Assembly (NCBI GenBank): GCA_039720395.1 | Contig: CM077831.1 | Span: 4,940,003-5,004,002, forward strand | Length of the DNA stretch: 64,000 bases | DNA from: Liquidambar formosana | Taxonomy: Eukaryota > Streptophyta > Magnoliopsida > Saxifragales > Altingiaceae | Reading direction: 5' to 3' | Shown: positions 23,337 through 35,382 of the stretch, one piece after another | Position numbering within the stretch: position 1 is the stretch's first letter | Layout of the letters: every line of letters starts with the position of its first letter | Notes under the pieces: generated by a model | What the model saw: only the letters and a program-made list of their open reading frames with translations | Database searches by the model: none | Told to the model about the DNA's origin: nothing | Program-made: the position numbers and the translations under genes

Positions 23337-23989
23337 TTGCATTGCTTAATCTTAATGCCTACCAATTACCCAAAAAAAAAAAAAAAGAGAGTTGCAAAGA
23401 GAGCTTGTGATGGATTGATGGGTCGGTTGGCATCTAGCTGTAGGTGTGAGAGGAAAAAAAGCATCGTAGGAGCTTCTAGTAGAGAGAGAGCGAAGAGTTG
23501 TAGAGGGAGCAAGTGTGTGTGATGGATTGATGGATCAATTGTATGCCAACCAACTATAGGTGTGCAGAGGAGAAAAAAAAAAACCATCGAGGGAGTGGTA
23601 AGCTTCTAGTAGAGAATGAGAGAGAAGAGTTGCATAGAGACCAGGTGTGTGATGGACACATAGAAACAAAGGGTTAAAAACGACGTCGTTTACTGATTCC
23701 AGGTATCCTAAATAAAAGTACTTATGGGTCGGTTTGGGTCGAATTTAGAGTTCATCCGCAATTCGCCCACAACTTATCGACTGAACTAAATTCTTACCCA
23801 CATCCGCCCATATGATCGGACGGTTTTAACCCACACACCATATCGGATTGGTGCACGGATGGATTGCGGGTGGGTTAATAGATTGGACTTTTACTTTAGT
23901 CTTCCTTTTTTTTTTTTCTTTTTTGTTTTTTTTTCTTTTTTGGATTTATTTGGTTAGACTCTAAATCTTTATCATAGAAAACTCCTCTT

Positions 23990-24738
23990 TTTATTTATCT
24001 TCACTTCATTTAAGATTATACCATGAGTCATTCGTAGATGTTACTCGTGGTTAGTAGGAGCCCTAATTGATATAATTTGGTTATCATCAATTAGAGAATT
24101 GGAAAGAGTTCCAATTAGAGCCTTAATGGAAAATGTTCCATTGAACACTCTATGTGCTACTACCTACTCTAGATGTTATGAACCCTATGGGTCACATACC
24201 AATAAGTGAAGTGGGACTTTAAGTTGTAAGAGAAAAGAGAAGAATGTACTTAGAAAAGTTCTCTTGGGCTACACTTGTATTAAATGTAAGATGGAAGGGT
24301 TAGAATGCAATTTTAGGAAGTTGCAAATCCCACATAAGGTGGGAATCCCCCACGGTCAGCCGTCCCTTGGCTTGTCATATATGCAGCTAGCACTTGCTAG
24401 CAAGCAATCATATCACACTCTCATTCTCTCTCTAGGCCGAACCTAGTGAGAAGCCTCTCTCTCTCTCTTCTACTTCTCTTCCTCTAGCAAAACCTAAGGA
24501 GAACTTAAAAAACAACTGAAGACTTTTGTTTGGTGTAGATACTGTTGAGGCAAGACACTTGTGCTATTTGTTCGTTGTTCTAATCACTCGTCTTAAGGAC
24601 CAATTGTAAGTATTAACACTCTTCTTCTAATTAGGGTTTTGTTTTGTATGAATCACAATCAAATTCATCGGCTATAAGGAATTGAATTTAGATTTTTGTT
24701 ATTCATTATGTTCCGCATTGTAGTATTTCTCTACCTCA
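23990..24738 (+). mobile_element. Diverged copia LTR relative, right arm
   Basis: Alignable by eye to 48170-48930 of element A: CATGAG(T/C)CAT, TTACTC(G/A)TGGTTAGTAG, CCCTAATTGATATAA, GAGTTCCAATTAGA and TTCCGCA near the end occur in the same order. At 24386-24401 it has a hairpin (GCTAGC, loop ACTT, GCTAGC) near the place where element A has GTCACAC/GTGTGAC. Confidence 0.55.
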
Positions 24739-25929
24739 ATTCCTTACAAGAGGAACGCAGAGAGAGAGCGTGAGAGATAGAAAGGTAGAGAGCTTGTCGG
24801 GACTGATTTGCCCAAATGGAGAACCCAAGAGAGACACCAATTCCAGCTACGCGACTATCGTTGCTTTGCTATGTTTCGACATGGTGAGATGATGGTGATT
24901 TAGATCTATGAGAGAGAGAGAGAGGGAGGCATTGGTTATGTGGGTTAAGAGGTAATTTTCAAGCTTGAATGGTCATTAATTAAACTTAGTTTTGCATTTA
25001 CACAACATAATAAGTTTTCATTTGTAATTCATTTTATGTAGCTGAAGAAGATTCATCGGATGATGAATCTCAACTTGTGGAAGATTTCCAAAACAGAGAT
25101 GATTTTGAGCCTCAAACATCTCCCCAGGACAGCATTAAGGTAAAATTACATTTCCCCCAATTGATTTTACCCAAGTAGGCCTAGCAATCTGGGCGGGTTA
25201 TGTGGGTTTGGGTTGAGGCATAAATGAGTCTTTAGTCATCCAAGTATTATATTTATTCAAGAAGTTTAACTATATATATATATTTATTTATATATGGTCC
25301 ACAATACTTGGCCATAGTTATATATATGAACCCTAAATTAACTAGTGTAGTGTAAATGATGTGAATGGAGGAGGAGGAGGAGGAGGAGGAGAAATTAAAG
25401 CAGGAAATTAAGCAGGTACAAATAAATAATGGGATTGGAGAAGCAAATAGTAGTAGTAGTACTTAAGAATTAAGGAACTTTGGTGATAAATCTTTGAAAC
25501 TTTAAATCATTAGTGATGCGTTCTTTTCCGGCTGGGATGATCACGATGTTTCAAGTGCATTTGCAATCTGTCATCCCATGTTTTTCAATTGGTAGGATGA
25601 CCATCCAAAACAGCTACAATATGCATTATTTGATCAGCATTTAGTTTGGGTTTTGAGATTTTGATTAATGCGTATTAGTTGTTTTGAAATTTTGAAGTAG
25701 CTGCTTCCTTTAAGAACATATTCAATACGGCTATCATTAGTTATTCATCATGAGAAGGTGCTTCCTCCGAAGAATCTGTGAAACAACATTAACTTCAAGT
25801 TTAGTTTGGAAAAGTAGGCAGTTTATAAGTTTCCAACTAGCCAACTAGGTAGAACCTAATTTTATTTTTTCTATCTATTGCATGATCTATAAATTATCTA
25901 TTTATAATAATGAAATTTATTGAATTTTT
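24739..25929. other. Unassigned sequence with one candidate exon
   Basis: It includes GA-rich sequence (24763-24930), a conspicuous candidate exon at 25042-25139 and a GGA trinucleotide run at 25367-25391. No other gene content was recognised. Confidence 0.4.
25042..25139 (+). pseudogene. Candidate internal exon of an unidentified gene
   Basis: An acceptor-like TTTTATGTAG is followed by an open acidic stretch (EEDSSDDESQLVEDF, then QTSPQDSIK) and a donor-like GGTAAAATT. It lies about 1.5 kb upstream of the candidate terminal exon of the segmental duplication and could belong to the same gene. That link is a guess. Confidence 0.3.
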
Positions 25930-27130
25930 TCTTATCTATATTTCATTAATAATTTACAATGCCCAATTAAGTAAGAATTGGTTTATACATAAATACGTCT
26001 ACATATAATATTTTAATAAATAATAGAAGAAAGAGAACAGCAAAAGAAGCAATGCTTCAATAGCGCCCCTAAAGATATTCTCACATTATTAGTGAGATTT
26101 TGTTGGTGTTGATGGTCTAATATCTTAGTCATATAGATTTTTTGTTTCAAATGTGACAATTTATATCTTGTTTCTATATTTAGTATGTTCTTTGTTTCTG
26201 ACGAAAAAGGAGAAAAGAGTGCGTGCGCGTGTGTCTATGTGTGTGAGTGAGCAAGTGAGGGAGGGAGGGAGTTGTGATATGTCCAAACATTTGCAAAAAT
26301 TTTCCGTATTCTGGAATCACATATCCCATTATAAAATTTTAAAACTATCAGAATTTTGATTAAGATATGGGGTGATATTTTATTCTATCATGTGTAAATG
26401 CTGGAAATATGTGTACCAACTTCACATTTGATGACTTTGTCTCCAACCACTAAGTTTCAAGCTGACCTCGCATTCTAATCAAATGCTCGCTGGAGCTACT
26501 TTATTTAGGTGACAAACCACACTCAAATTTTCAGTGAAGCTTAGATGAAGAAAATCAGAGTTTCTAGTGATGTTGTATGTTCTGTATTTTGTTGGATTGC
26601 AGAATGGGACCCGGGGGCGTTCCCAAAGACTATGAATGTGAAGTTATTGAGAATGATGCTCTGGTTCCTGAGCGCATTTCCCTGCACCGACCTGGTCCTC
26701 TTCCCAATGAGTTCTACCGGACATTGGAGGCTGTTAGCTCTAAAAAGATAAGCCTGCAATTACCTGTGGTGAATCTCACAAAATGCCTGTTTACTGCATT
26801 GAACACAATTTTATTTGTGGAACAAAATCTTGTTCGAATAGAACTTTGTTTGCTCCTTTCTTTTTCTTTTTTTCTTTTTTTTTTTAAATTTAATTTTCAT
26901 CTACCATAATCATGAGTATGTTGCTGGTTGAGAGAGAGCGTTTTGAGAGAGAAAAAACAAAAACAAAAACAAACAAACAAACTAGGGCACAAAACGGGTC
27001 GGGTCAGAATTTGGATTGGGTTTAAATCTGGCCAGATCATAATTGGGTCGATTGAGGGTTGGTTTTGGGTATGCACAGTAATTGGGTTGGGCATAACCCA
27101 ACCCATTAAAGGCACAAATTACATAACCCA
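25930..27130 (+). repeat. Segmental duplication, copy 2
   Basis: A direct match to 14281-15570 with the same order of landmarks. Here the GT run is changed to GCGTGCGCGTGTG, and a short stretch (ATAAATACGTCTACATA) is inserted. The CCCAACCC-rich tail is shorter than in copy 1. Confidence 0.8.
26603..26790 (+). pseudogene. Terminal-exon copy of an unidentified gene (copy 2)
   Basis: After an acceptor-like TTGTTGGATTGCAG the frame reads GPGGVPKDYECEVIENDA, then HRPGPLPNEFYRTLEAVSS. Compared with copy 1 it keeps the central part but has lost the native end: a change near 26747 and a deletion remove the EPAVTSGESQ stretch. The two copies therefore complement each other's losses. The family was not recognised. 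Confidence 0.45.
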
Positions 27131-30100
27131 ATTTTTTATATTTTCTCAAAAACCAAACAGAATGTAAAGCAATCAATAGATTAAATTTAAAACCTCTAAT
27201 AACCACCGTACCTAAAGCCCTGAATTGATTAACTTGAAATAACGGATTTGAGATACTCTGCATCCCTGTACTCATTCCAAAATAAGTAGATTGATTCAAC
27301 AGAACAAAACAAACCAATATTTGAGAAGAAAATCCAAATATTGAACCTTTTAGTTAAATTCCCTTACCTCACAAGCCAAATCCAACCATGAGAAGAAAAT
27401 TCCCAAAAAAGTAGCCGGGATTAGATAGCAAAGAACGCATCCATTGTGTAACGAAGTCCCAAAAAATATACACAGCTCAGATCCAAAGCCATAACCCTAC
27501 CTAGAATAGCAGCACCAGCGAAAAGCATTGAAGCATAAAAAATTGAACAAGCAAAAAAAAAATTGTTCGAGTACCTTCTAGAACTAAACCTTAGCCAAGG
27601 TCTTGAAATACTAAACCTTCTTCTCTTCTAGAAATTAAGAGGACACTGAAGCTCCCTTCTTCTATGGAGTTGCTTGAGTACCTGCAAAAGAATTCAAGCA
27701 TGAAAAAATTGAAGGAAAAGTCCTAAAAGGAATCGAAGCAGAAAATCCCAACAAGCCAGAAGAGATTACCAATTCAAGACCTAAAAGAATTGAAGCATAA
27801 AAAAATTGAACATAAACATAAAATCCCCCCCCCAAAAAAAAAAAAAAAAAAACGCACAAAGGCCCTAAAAAAATCCAAGGTCCAAGCACTAAAATCCTAA
27901 TGATCATAACCCTAAAAGTATTAGCCATATTGACACCCATGAACCTACCTACACAGAGAGACGTAGAGAGCAAGCTTGTAGTAAGGAGAGACAGAACACA
28001 GCGTAAGTAGTGCCTGTCGTTCCAAAAAAAAAAAAAAACATACATCTATATATATATATATAAGGGTTAATGTACATGAACACCTAAACTTTCCTCAAGT
28101 CCAGTGGCTTCCATGAACCTACACCCATGTCTGGACGGTGATGTTTGGCACTTCTTTTTCTCTTTCCAAAGGAACCTTAATTCTTTGACAAATGCCCACC
28201 TCAGCCCCTAATCCCAACCTCTCCATCGAATCCCCATTTTGTCTCTCTCTAACCCCTAATTTTCAGTCTTTTTTATAATAAAAAAAAGTGGAGATTTTCC
28301 CATGAATGTGATCTTCAAAGATAAGCCGTTAATGATTTTACCAGTGCAAGAGTAGGTTCACCGATGGCGACTTGTATGGATTCATAGGTGATTTTTCATC
28401 AAATCTTATGGATCTCATTTCATATGCTAGTGTTCTTCTTTTTGGGTAATACACCTTTTGTGTTTCTTCATTTTAATCTCTTTTTCTCATGGAATCAAAT
28501 GCCCCTACCACCCACTTCTCATCTCTCTTCTTCCGAACAAACAATACCACCAACCCTGACTGGATTTTGTAGAACCCCTCAAAACAAATCGTCTGGCCTT
28601 TCACTAAAAATCAAATTCCCACCCAAATCTTCCCCAACCTCACTCCTGTAGAGGATTACAACTTTCACACATCACAAATTGCATTAGAAATCTTCATGAA
28701 CATTTCCAGTCTTTGATCCTCATCGAACAACCACCATGAACACTTGTAGGGGGCGACATAAATACTGCCAAATTATCAAATAAAATAAATCACTTAGAAG
28801 TAGCTCAAAAATAGTGGGAATTAACCACAATGAATTTACAAGAATTGATACATTATTGAAAAAATAAATAAATAAAAGAAAAAAAGAAAATTGACCCTAT
28901 ATAATCACCAAATGCGACTGACGAACAATCTCCAAACAACATATGCAGCGGAACTAGCTAATACAACTCAATGGTAGTTGACATCTGAATATATGTGTAC
29001 ACACATGTGATTAGCTTCCCTGGCATTCAATTTCATGCATAAGCAACCATATAGAAAGCTTCAAAGAGAAAAAATAGATAAAAAAAATAAAAATGCCTAC
29101 AAATGCCTACCAGTATCAATGGGTAGAAGGAGCAAACTGCCAAGAACAACCACCGATAACCACCTCCTTGAACCATCGACATCTTCTTCTTCTGGGTTGA
29201 AAGAGATTTGATTGGATCTTAATCTAAAAAGGAGATAGATTGGAAAGGAGGAGAGAGAGAGAGGATATCAGATCAGAAAGCAAGGGGAGAGAGAGGAGAT
29301 GAAATCGGAAGGGGAGTTCCCTTTCTGGATTTGATTAGTTAAACGACAGTGAGATATGGTGGTTTTGGAAAAAAAAGGAATACCCTCTCAAATATTAAAT
29401 TGTGTCCATTGGATTGCCATTCATTACACATGTCGAGTTCTCTTTACAAGTATGGCAAGATCAGCCTCTGCCATACTATGGCAGAGGATCCTGGTTTGGG
29501 CTATGGATTTATTCAACCTGCAAAAGAAGTGAGCAGGTATTGTGAATCACTTCCATTGTTCGAATCATTCTCAAACCGAGAAGAGATATTGTGAATCGGT
29601 CTGAGTTCGTGAACAAGTAGACGCATTCACCGACTCAGCTTTCAAGGGAACCAGCAGCGGTTTGTCTGTTGGAGGAAGGGATAGAAGAAAAATGGTTGCA
29701 AGCAATGGCTCGCGAGTTCAATATCTCGAAGACTTGTTACTTGACTCGAATAACTAAATCGGAGACTCTGTTATGAGCTTTCCCCTTTCCCTTTGCTATT
29801 TTGAAAAGTGATTGGTTACTTCGAGGGTAACCGGCCTTGAGTGGCTACTTCGAGGTTAACCAGCCTCCTTAAACAAGTCTCAATTTGATTAAAATTCAGC
29901 TTAAACTATTACAAACGTAGGAAACACTCGAGCGAATTTCTTCCTTCAACCCCCCTACAAAGCAGCTTGTCATGAAAGACTCATTAAGACTTTTTTATTC
30001 ATACGTTCAATGCATACAGCTTCCATATATATAAAAGAGATAGAAAACTACCCACAACCACTACCAAAACCACCAATAACTACCTAAATATTATCCTAAA

Positions 30101-30221
30101 ATTAAACTACAATTATCCTAATAAAAGTACTAAATATTATCCTATTTCTGGGTTAATCATTAAACTATGTTTTTTCTTCGTAAAGATTCTTGGGTATACG
30201 GGCATTTTCAAAGTAACCTAA
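27131..30221. other. Unassigned sequence
   Basis: No family was recognised. Seen: a C run followed by an A run (27827-27851), an AT run at 28047-28062, a 111-codon minus frame at 26982-27317 and an 87-codon frame at 28388-28651, both without motifs, and two near copies of GGCTACTTCGAGGTTAACC (about 29815 and 29842). The plus frame at 29349-29594 shows nothing known. Confidence 0.4.
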
Positions 30222-31455
30222 AAAATATATATACATATAAATCACAATGAAAAATAAAAAATCATGGTAATAGGTGTGAAAATCGCACCACAAAAAGTAA
30301 ATAAATAAATAAATACTCATTCCATCCCATTTTATTTGCTCACTTTGACAAAACACATATATTAAGGCAATGCATCAAATACATAAATACATTGCCATGT
30401 CACATTCTTTATTTTATCTTTCCAAATTTGTCCTCTCATAGAAAAGAAGTTCAAATTTCTAGGGAAAAAAAAACAACTAAAGTAAACGAGCATTTTAGGA
30501 AAAAAAACACAACATTTTGGTTTGACTTGTGAAAGCAATCAAATATGGAAAGATGAGCAAATAAAATGAGAGGGGGAAGTATTAAATGATAAATTGAAAA
30601 AAAAATAATAATGATGATGCTCTCACGTTTTTTATGCTGAAATTATCACATACGACTCGCACAGAATACGCTTTGATTTAGGACTTGCACCCAAAATACA
30701 CTTTGATTTCGGACACTTTGATTTCAGACTTGCACCCAAAATAAGCTCGCTTTTGCTCACCCTCATCCTCTTCCTCCGCCTCAAATCAACTGTGACCATC
30801 ATTAAAAGAAGAGGGATTGTAATGTCTATGAAAATCACACACGAAAAAAATAAATATATAATAATAATAATAATAAAAGATTAATGCTCACTGTAGGACA
30901 ATCGGACAAAAATAATTAAATAAATAAATGATGCTCACAGGTTTGATGTTGAAAGCACAAACTAACTCCCTCCTCTGCCTCAATCTATCAAAATGTTAGC
31001 TGAATGGGAGAAGGGAGATAGGGAATATGTTTTCAGCCAAGGCAAGCGAATCTCTTCCTACCGTTTTGAGTCTCAAACCCATGCACACATCAATTGCATT
31101 TAATTACGAAAGTAGGTCACTTAATTACTTTTGGAAAGTAGGTCAAAGATGACAGAGAGAGAATCAAAATCGTTGGAGAATCTTCTCTCTCAATTTAGCA
31201 ACGAAAACTTATCAACCAAACGGTGAGTCTTGTGCAACCTTTTGGTTTGAACGACATGAAGGAGATCATCCTTGGCAATAATGGTCTACCCTCACCAACC
31301 AACCAGTCAGTTTATTAACTTCTTAAAAGCAAAGTAAGAAACTAAGAAATTATAGGGGTTTAGATTTGGTCTGTAACAGCACAATTCATTACTCATTAGA
31401 ACAGACCCACGAAATCAAAAAATCAGCTCACAAGCCTGAAACGGTCTGATTGAAG
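30222..31455 (+). repeat. 1.25-kb direct duplication, unit 1
   Basis: It matches 32240-33475 along its whole length, from the TATATATACATATAAATCACAATGAAAAATAA block to GAAACGGTCTGATTG. The right two-thirds (30950-31455 and 32960-33475) are almost identical by eye. It contains a MITE. A LINE reverse-transcriptase piece starts exactly where the match ends. Confidence 0.85.
30316..30579. mobile_element. Stowaway-like MITE, copy in unit 1
   Basis: About 264 bp, flanked by TA. Its ends are CTCATTCCATCCCATTTTATTTG-like and CAAATAAAATGAGAGGGGGAAG, which are inverted repeats resembling the CTCCCTCCGTCCC termini of plant Stowaway/mariner MITEs. No coding capacity. Confidence 0.65.
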
Positions 31456-31740
31456 AGAAGATTTGTTACCCTTAAAAATACCATGATATCATCTGCATAA
31501 AGTCTTGGGAGCCTCTAGGAGAAGAGATGGGGAGAATCTTTTGATCACTCACCAAAGCAAATAAACCCCTACTCAAAACTTCTTCTGCCAGGCAAAAAAG
31601 AAGGGAAGTGAGCAGATCACCTTGCCTAACACCTCTACTGCAATGAAAAAACCCAACAGGAGAATTATGAAGGATAGAAAGCCTAGCAAGTTCTTGGAGC
31701 ATGACATCCAATTTTAACTTCAATACATCTAATCAGCTAT
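31456..31740 (-). mobile_element. LINE reverse-transcriptase fragment
   Basis: On the minus strand 31723-31472 reads HNSPVGFFHCSRGVRQGDLL, followed by LFCLAEEVLSRGL and SPRG. This is the conserved RT block of plant L1-type LINEs. The catalytic YADD motif follows in another frame (complement of about 31484-31496), so there is a frameshift after SPRGS. It lies between the two duplication units and was probably inserted in, or captured at, the junction. Confidence 0.75.
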
Positions 31741-32239
31741 GAATTAATATGTATCACATGTATATAAATTATCCATTAAAAACGAAGTTTGTGGTGATTT
31801 GAGCCTAAAATTTAGTAAAAAGCATAAGTACACACTATTCATCAAATATTTTTTCGAAGTAACGCCTCCCTAAACTCTGGCTCTAACCCCAGAAACCCCT
31901 CCCTGTTATCCAGGCTCTTTATTAACCAGCTAACGGCCTTAACATAGAAATCTTCGTCAAGGCCCATGGTTTTGAGGACATCAATACATTTTGAAACACT
32001 AAATGAAGGATCTGGTGACTCAACACTCGAGGTGCAAACATAGCCCTTGACACGCGTACTACTTTCATACGAGTCTATACTCTCTGACTCGTTTGATGGA
32101 GCTGTCTTCTGATTACATAGATTGTAAAAGATCAGGCAAGCTCGCCCCGGCTTGTTGAAAGTTGGGATTTTTTAAACACCAAAACCATACAACATACATT
32201 AGTTTAATTACTTAGAAAATGCAATGAAGTAATCTAAAA
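31741..32239. other. Spacer between duplication units
   Basis: No gene was recognised. The part at 31850-32150 (CTAACCCCAGAAACCCCTC and onwards) is less AT-rich and could be an exon relic, but no convincing frame was found. Confidence 0.35.
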
Positions 32240-32859
32240 TCTATATATACATATAAATCACAATGAAAAATAAGTAAATCGTGGTAATATATGTGAAAAT
32301 CGCCCCACAAAAAGTAAATAAATGAATAAATACTTATTCCATCCCATTTTATTTGCTCACTTTGACGAAACACACATGTTAAGGCAATACGTTAAATACA
32401 TAAATACATTGCCATGTCACATTGTTTATTTAACTTTCCAAATTTGTCTTCTCATAGAAAAAAGGTTCAAATTTTTAGGGAAAAAAATAACTAAAATAAA
32501 TGAGTATTTTAGAAAAATAACATAACATTTTGGTTTGACTTTTAAAAATGATCAAATATGGAAAGATGAAAAGATGAACAAATAAAATGGGAGGGAGAAG
32601 TATTAAATAATAAATTGAAAAAAAAAATACGGAGTAATAATGATTCTCACGTTTTTTATGTTGAAATTATCACATACAGACTCACACAGAATACGCTCTG
32701 AATTAGGACTTGCACCCTTTATATACTTTGATTTTAGACTTGCACCCAAAATAAGCTCGCTTTTGCTCACCCTCATGCTTTTCCTCTGCCTTAAATCAAC
32801 CGTGAACATCATTAAAAGAAGAGTGATTGTAATGTCTATGAAAATCACACCAAAAAATA

Positions 32860-32895
<36 letters not shown>

Positions 32896-33480
32896 AAAGA
32901 TTAATGCTCAGTGTATGATAATCGGACAAAAATAAATAAATAAATAAATGATGCTCACAGTTTTGATGTTGAAAGCACAAACTAACTCCCTCCTCTGCCT
33001 CAATCTATCAAAGTGTTAGCCGAATGGGAGAAGGGAGATAGGGAATATGTTTTCAGCCAAGGCAAGCGAATCTCTTCCTACCGTTTTGAGTCTCAAACCG
33101 CTGCACACATCAATTGCATTTAATTACGAAAGTAGGTCACTTAATTACTTTTGGAAAGTAGGTCAAAGATAACGGAGAGAGAATCAAAATCGTTGGAGAA
33201 TCTTCTCTCTCAATTTAGCAACGAAAACTTATCAACCAAACGGTGAGTCTTGTGCAACCTTTTGGTTTGAACGACGTGAAGGAGATCGTCCTTGGCAATA
33301 ATGGTCTACCCTCACCAACCAACCGGTCAGTTTATTAACTTCTTAAAAGCAAAGTAGGAAACTAAGAAATTATAGGGGTTTAGATTTGGTCTGTAACAGC
33401 ACAATTCATTACTGGTTAGAACAGACCCACGAAATCAAAAAATCAGCTCACGAGCCTGAAACGGTCTGATTGCGGGTTTA
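32240..33480 (+). repeat. 1.25-kb direct duplication, unit 2
   Basis: The sister of 30222-31455. It differs by an (AT)n expansion at 32865-32890 and scattered substitutions in the left third. It includes the second MITE. Confidence 0.85.
32333..32600. mobile_element. Stowaway-like MITE, copy in unit 2
   Basis: The same MITE as at 30316-30579, duplicated with its host segment. TA flanks at 32331-32332 and 32601-32602. Ends CTTATTCCATCCCATTTTATTTG-like and CAAATAAAATGGGAGGGAGAAG. Confidence 0.65.
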
Positions 33481-33497
33481 AACTGGGTCAAAGCTGT

Positions 33498-33912
33498 TTT
33501 TTTTGTTTTTTTTTTTTTTTATCAACGAAAAATGTATATTAGGAAGAGGAAAAGGAGTACAATCAACACCCATCAGAGAAAGACAACCCCCCAAAAGAGC
33601 AACACTCCCAAACAAGAGACTGCCTAACAGACAAAGGAGGAGAAAACTCCCCAAAACCAGAAGAAGGAGAAAAACAGGGGATAACAGGGGAGATACAACA
33701 CTAAAACCAAACAGGCAGAAAGGAGAAAAACACCAGGGTGTACGTACCTTACAGCGAAGCCAAGAAAGGACCGATCTACTCACTCCCCCTTTTGCCATCC
33801 AATCATCTATGCAATTCACCTCTCTCGGCTGATGCTGAATTTCAACAGATTTACACGAATAAATCAAGGACGCGATCTCATTAAGAATGAATCAGTATTT
33901 CCAAATTCCGAC
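33498..33912 (-). mobile_element. Short LINE insertion with 17-bp target-site duplication
   Basis: A 415-bp insertion between two copies of AACTGGGTCAAAGCTGT (33481-33497 and 33913-33929). Its 3' end on the minus strand is a poly(A), seen as a T tract at 33498-33521. The minus frame reads VEIQHQPREVNCIDDWMAK, the C-terminal end of the RNase H domain found at the end of some plant LINE ORF2 proteins. The hydrophobic tail after it is noncoding 3' sequence. It is strongly 5'-truncated and certainly inactive. Confidence 0.85.
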
Positions 33913-33929
33913 AACTGGGTCAAAGCTGT

Positions 33930-34616
33930 CAACGAAAACTTCCTAACTGACATACAACACAAGAAGCAAGTTTTGTTTTGTTTTTTTTGGTTTTTTTGTT
34001 TTGTTTTGATTTTTTTTTTTTTTTTTTTTTTTTTTTGAGAAGAAGATTGAAGAGGCTCGAGAGCAAAAAAGAATGCGAAGAGGTGAGAAAGAACTGCAAC
34101 TTACCAGCGATGTGTACGCTCTTGGCAGCCCTCGGCAAAGACAAAGCTTCTAGCTTCGGTGCCGCCGCCGACGGGATCTGTAGAAATGGGGTTTCCAAAT
34201 GGGGTTTGTAGTTTGTTTGGAACGGTCGGCCACCGTCTTTTGCCCAATGGGAGGAGAAAAACTAAATTACAACAAAAGAAGCGAGAGTTTTCTAAGATGA
34301 AGATTTGCCCAACGGGGTGGGGTTTCAAAATTTCAAAAATAAAAATAAAAATTAAAAATGAAAAGCCTCTCGGAACTGTCATTGTCGCCCCTCGCCAGCA
34401 GAAAAGGCTGAAAATGTTTCAGTCTCCCATGCTTTATGTTGCATTTAGTGATAAGCCGCAACAGGCTTTTCCATTTTGTTTTTTAAATATTTCAATCATT
34501 CATTTAGGTATGCAGGTGACTTAAAATCCTTAAGGGTTTTTAAAAAAAATAAAATTGCTATTTCTCTATGAGGGTTTTTAAAAAATGAGGGGGTTTTAAA
34601 ACAAAAAAATGAGTGA
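33930..34616. other. Poly-T tract and possible first exon on the minus strand
   Basis: The interrupted host sequence resumes at 33930, followed by a long T-rich tract (33966-34036). On the minus strand 34198-34104 is an open start (METPFLQIPSAAAPKLEALS, ending KSVHIAG) followed by GTAAGT, a strong donor consensus, so this may be the first coding exon of a gene. No downstream exon was identified, since the LINE and duplications lie there. The family was not recognised. Confidence 0.3.
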
Positions 34617-35382
34617 TTGGCTGTACAATGAAATAGAATTGCTATTTCTTTATGGGGAGATTCTCTCTTATGAAGAAATAATTATTCCTTCCAAAATCAA
34701 AAGCAATAGTTATTTCTTCGGTTTAAGAAGTAAAAATCATTAAAAATGGGTCTCACTTATGCTTTTTCATTCTATTCTCATCCCTTACCAAACATTAGGA
34801 TGGAATGCTTATTTTCATTCTATTCCCATTCTTATTCTATTCCCACTCCCATTACATTTCTTCTCTATTCCATTCTCTCAAACCAAACACAGCCTTAGAC
34901 CATTAAATCAAACCAATGGTTGAGACTTGAGAGTAAAGTGTCCCTTATATTTTTTATATATTTGTTTGGTTCATTTTTTTATTTTTCTTATTTTTTCAAA
35001 TGAAAACGAGCTCCAAGCATCACAAAGCGAAGTATGCCTTACGCTTGATATTATTATTATTATAATGAGTAGTATTAAAAAAATGAAAATAAATAGAGTA
35101 TAACCAAAAAAATACAATGATAAAAACTACAAATCTAGTCTTGGCCGCACAAGACAATCCAACAATTGAGAGCAAACTTAGCAAAGTGTCCTTTATATTT
35201 TCAACTTGTTTATATTTGTTTGGTTCATATTGGGGGTATTTGTGGTTCGGTTTGGTTTGGTTTATATTAAGTAGATTTCAAACCAAACCATAATATTCCG
35301 ATTTTGTTCTTACTAAACCATATTATAAAAAAATCAAACCAAATAAAAAAAATTCGGTTTAGTTCGGTTCGGTCTTGGTTTT
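34617..35382. other. AT-rich sequence with possible MITE
   Basis: 34617-34896 starts near GATTGGCTGTACAATG and ends in CTCAAACCAAACACAGCC, with tandem TTCTATTCCCATTC motifs, as in some hAT-like MITEs; the ends are only weakly inverted. 35225-35380 is rich in GGTTTGGTTT and its complement. No gene was recognised. Confidence 0.3.

Larger units (their letters stand above)
20395..24738. repeat. 4.3-kb inverted repeat (near-palindrome)
   Basis: Left arm 20395-22537 and right arm 22556-24738 are reverse complements of each other, with small differences, around an 18-bp centre (22538-22555). Matching landmarks are TGAGGTAAAGAAATAC (20395) with GTATTTCTCTACCTCA (24723-24738), the CGACGTCGTTT-like block at 21413 with that at 23680, and TTGTCTTCAAAATGAGA near 22500 with its complement near 22590. 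The outer ~750 bp of each arm are a diverged relative of the element-A copia LTR. The inner parts carry CT/GA-rich tandem motifs (21440-21870 and 23270-23660) and two copies of the SANT/Myb-like gene fragment. Confidence 0.8.

Noticed and set aside
26897..27317. Overlapping frames of 72-111 codons on both strands
   Set aside because: They arise from CCCAACCC-like repeats and mutually overlap; no family signature.
33503..33832. 109-codon plus-strand frame of basic, arginine-rich composition
   Set aside because: It is the complement of the truncated LINE 3' end and has no independent support.
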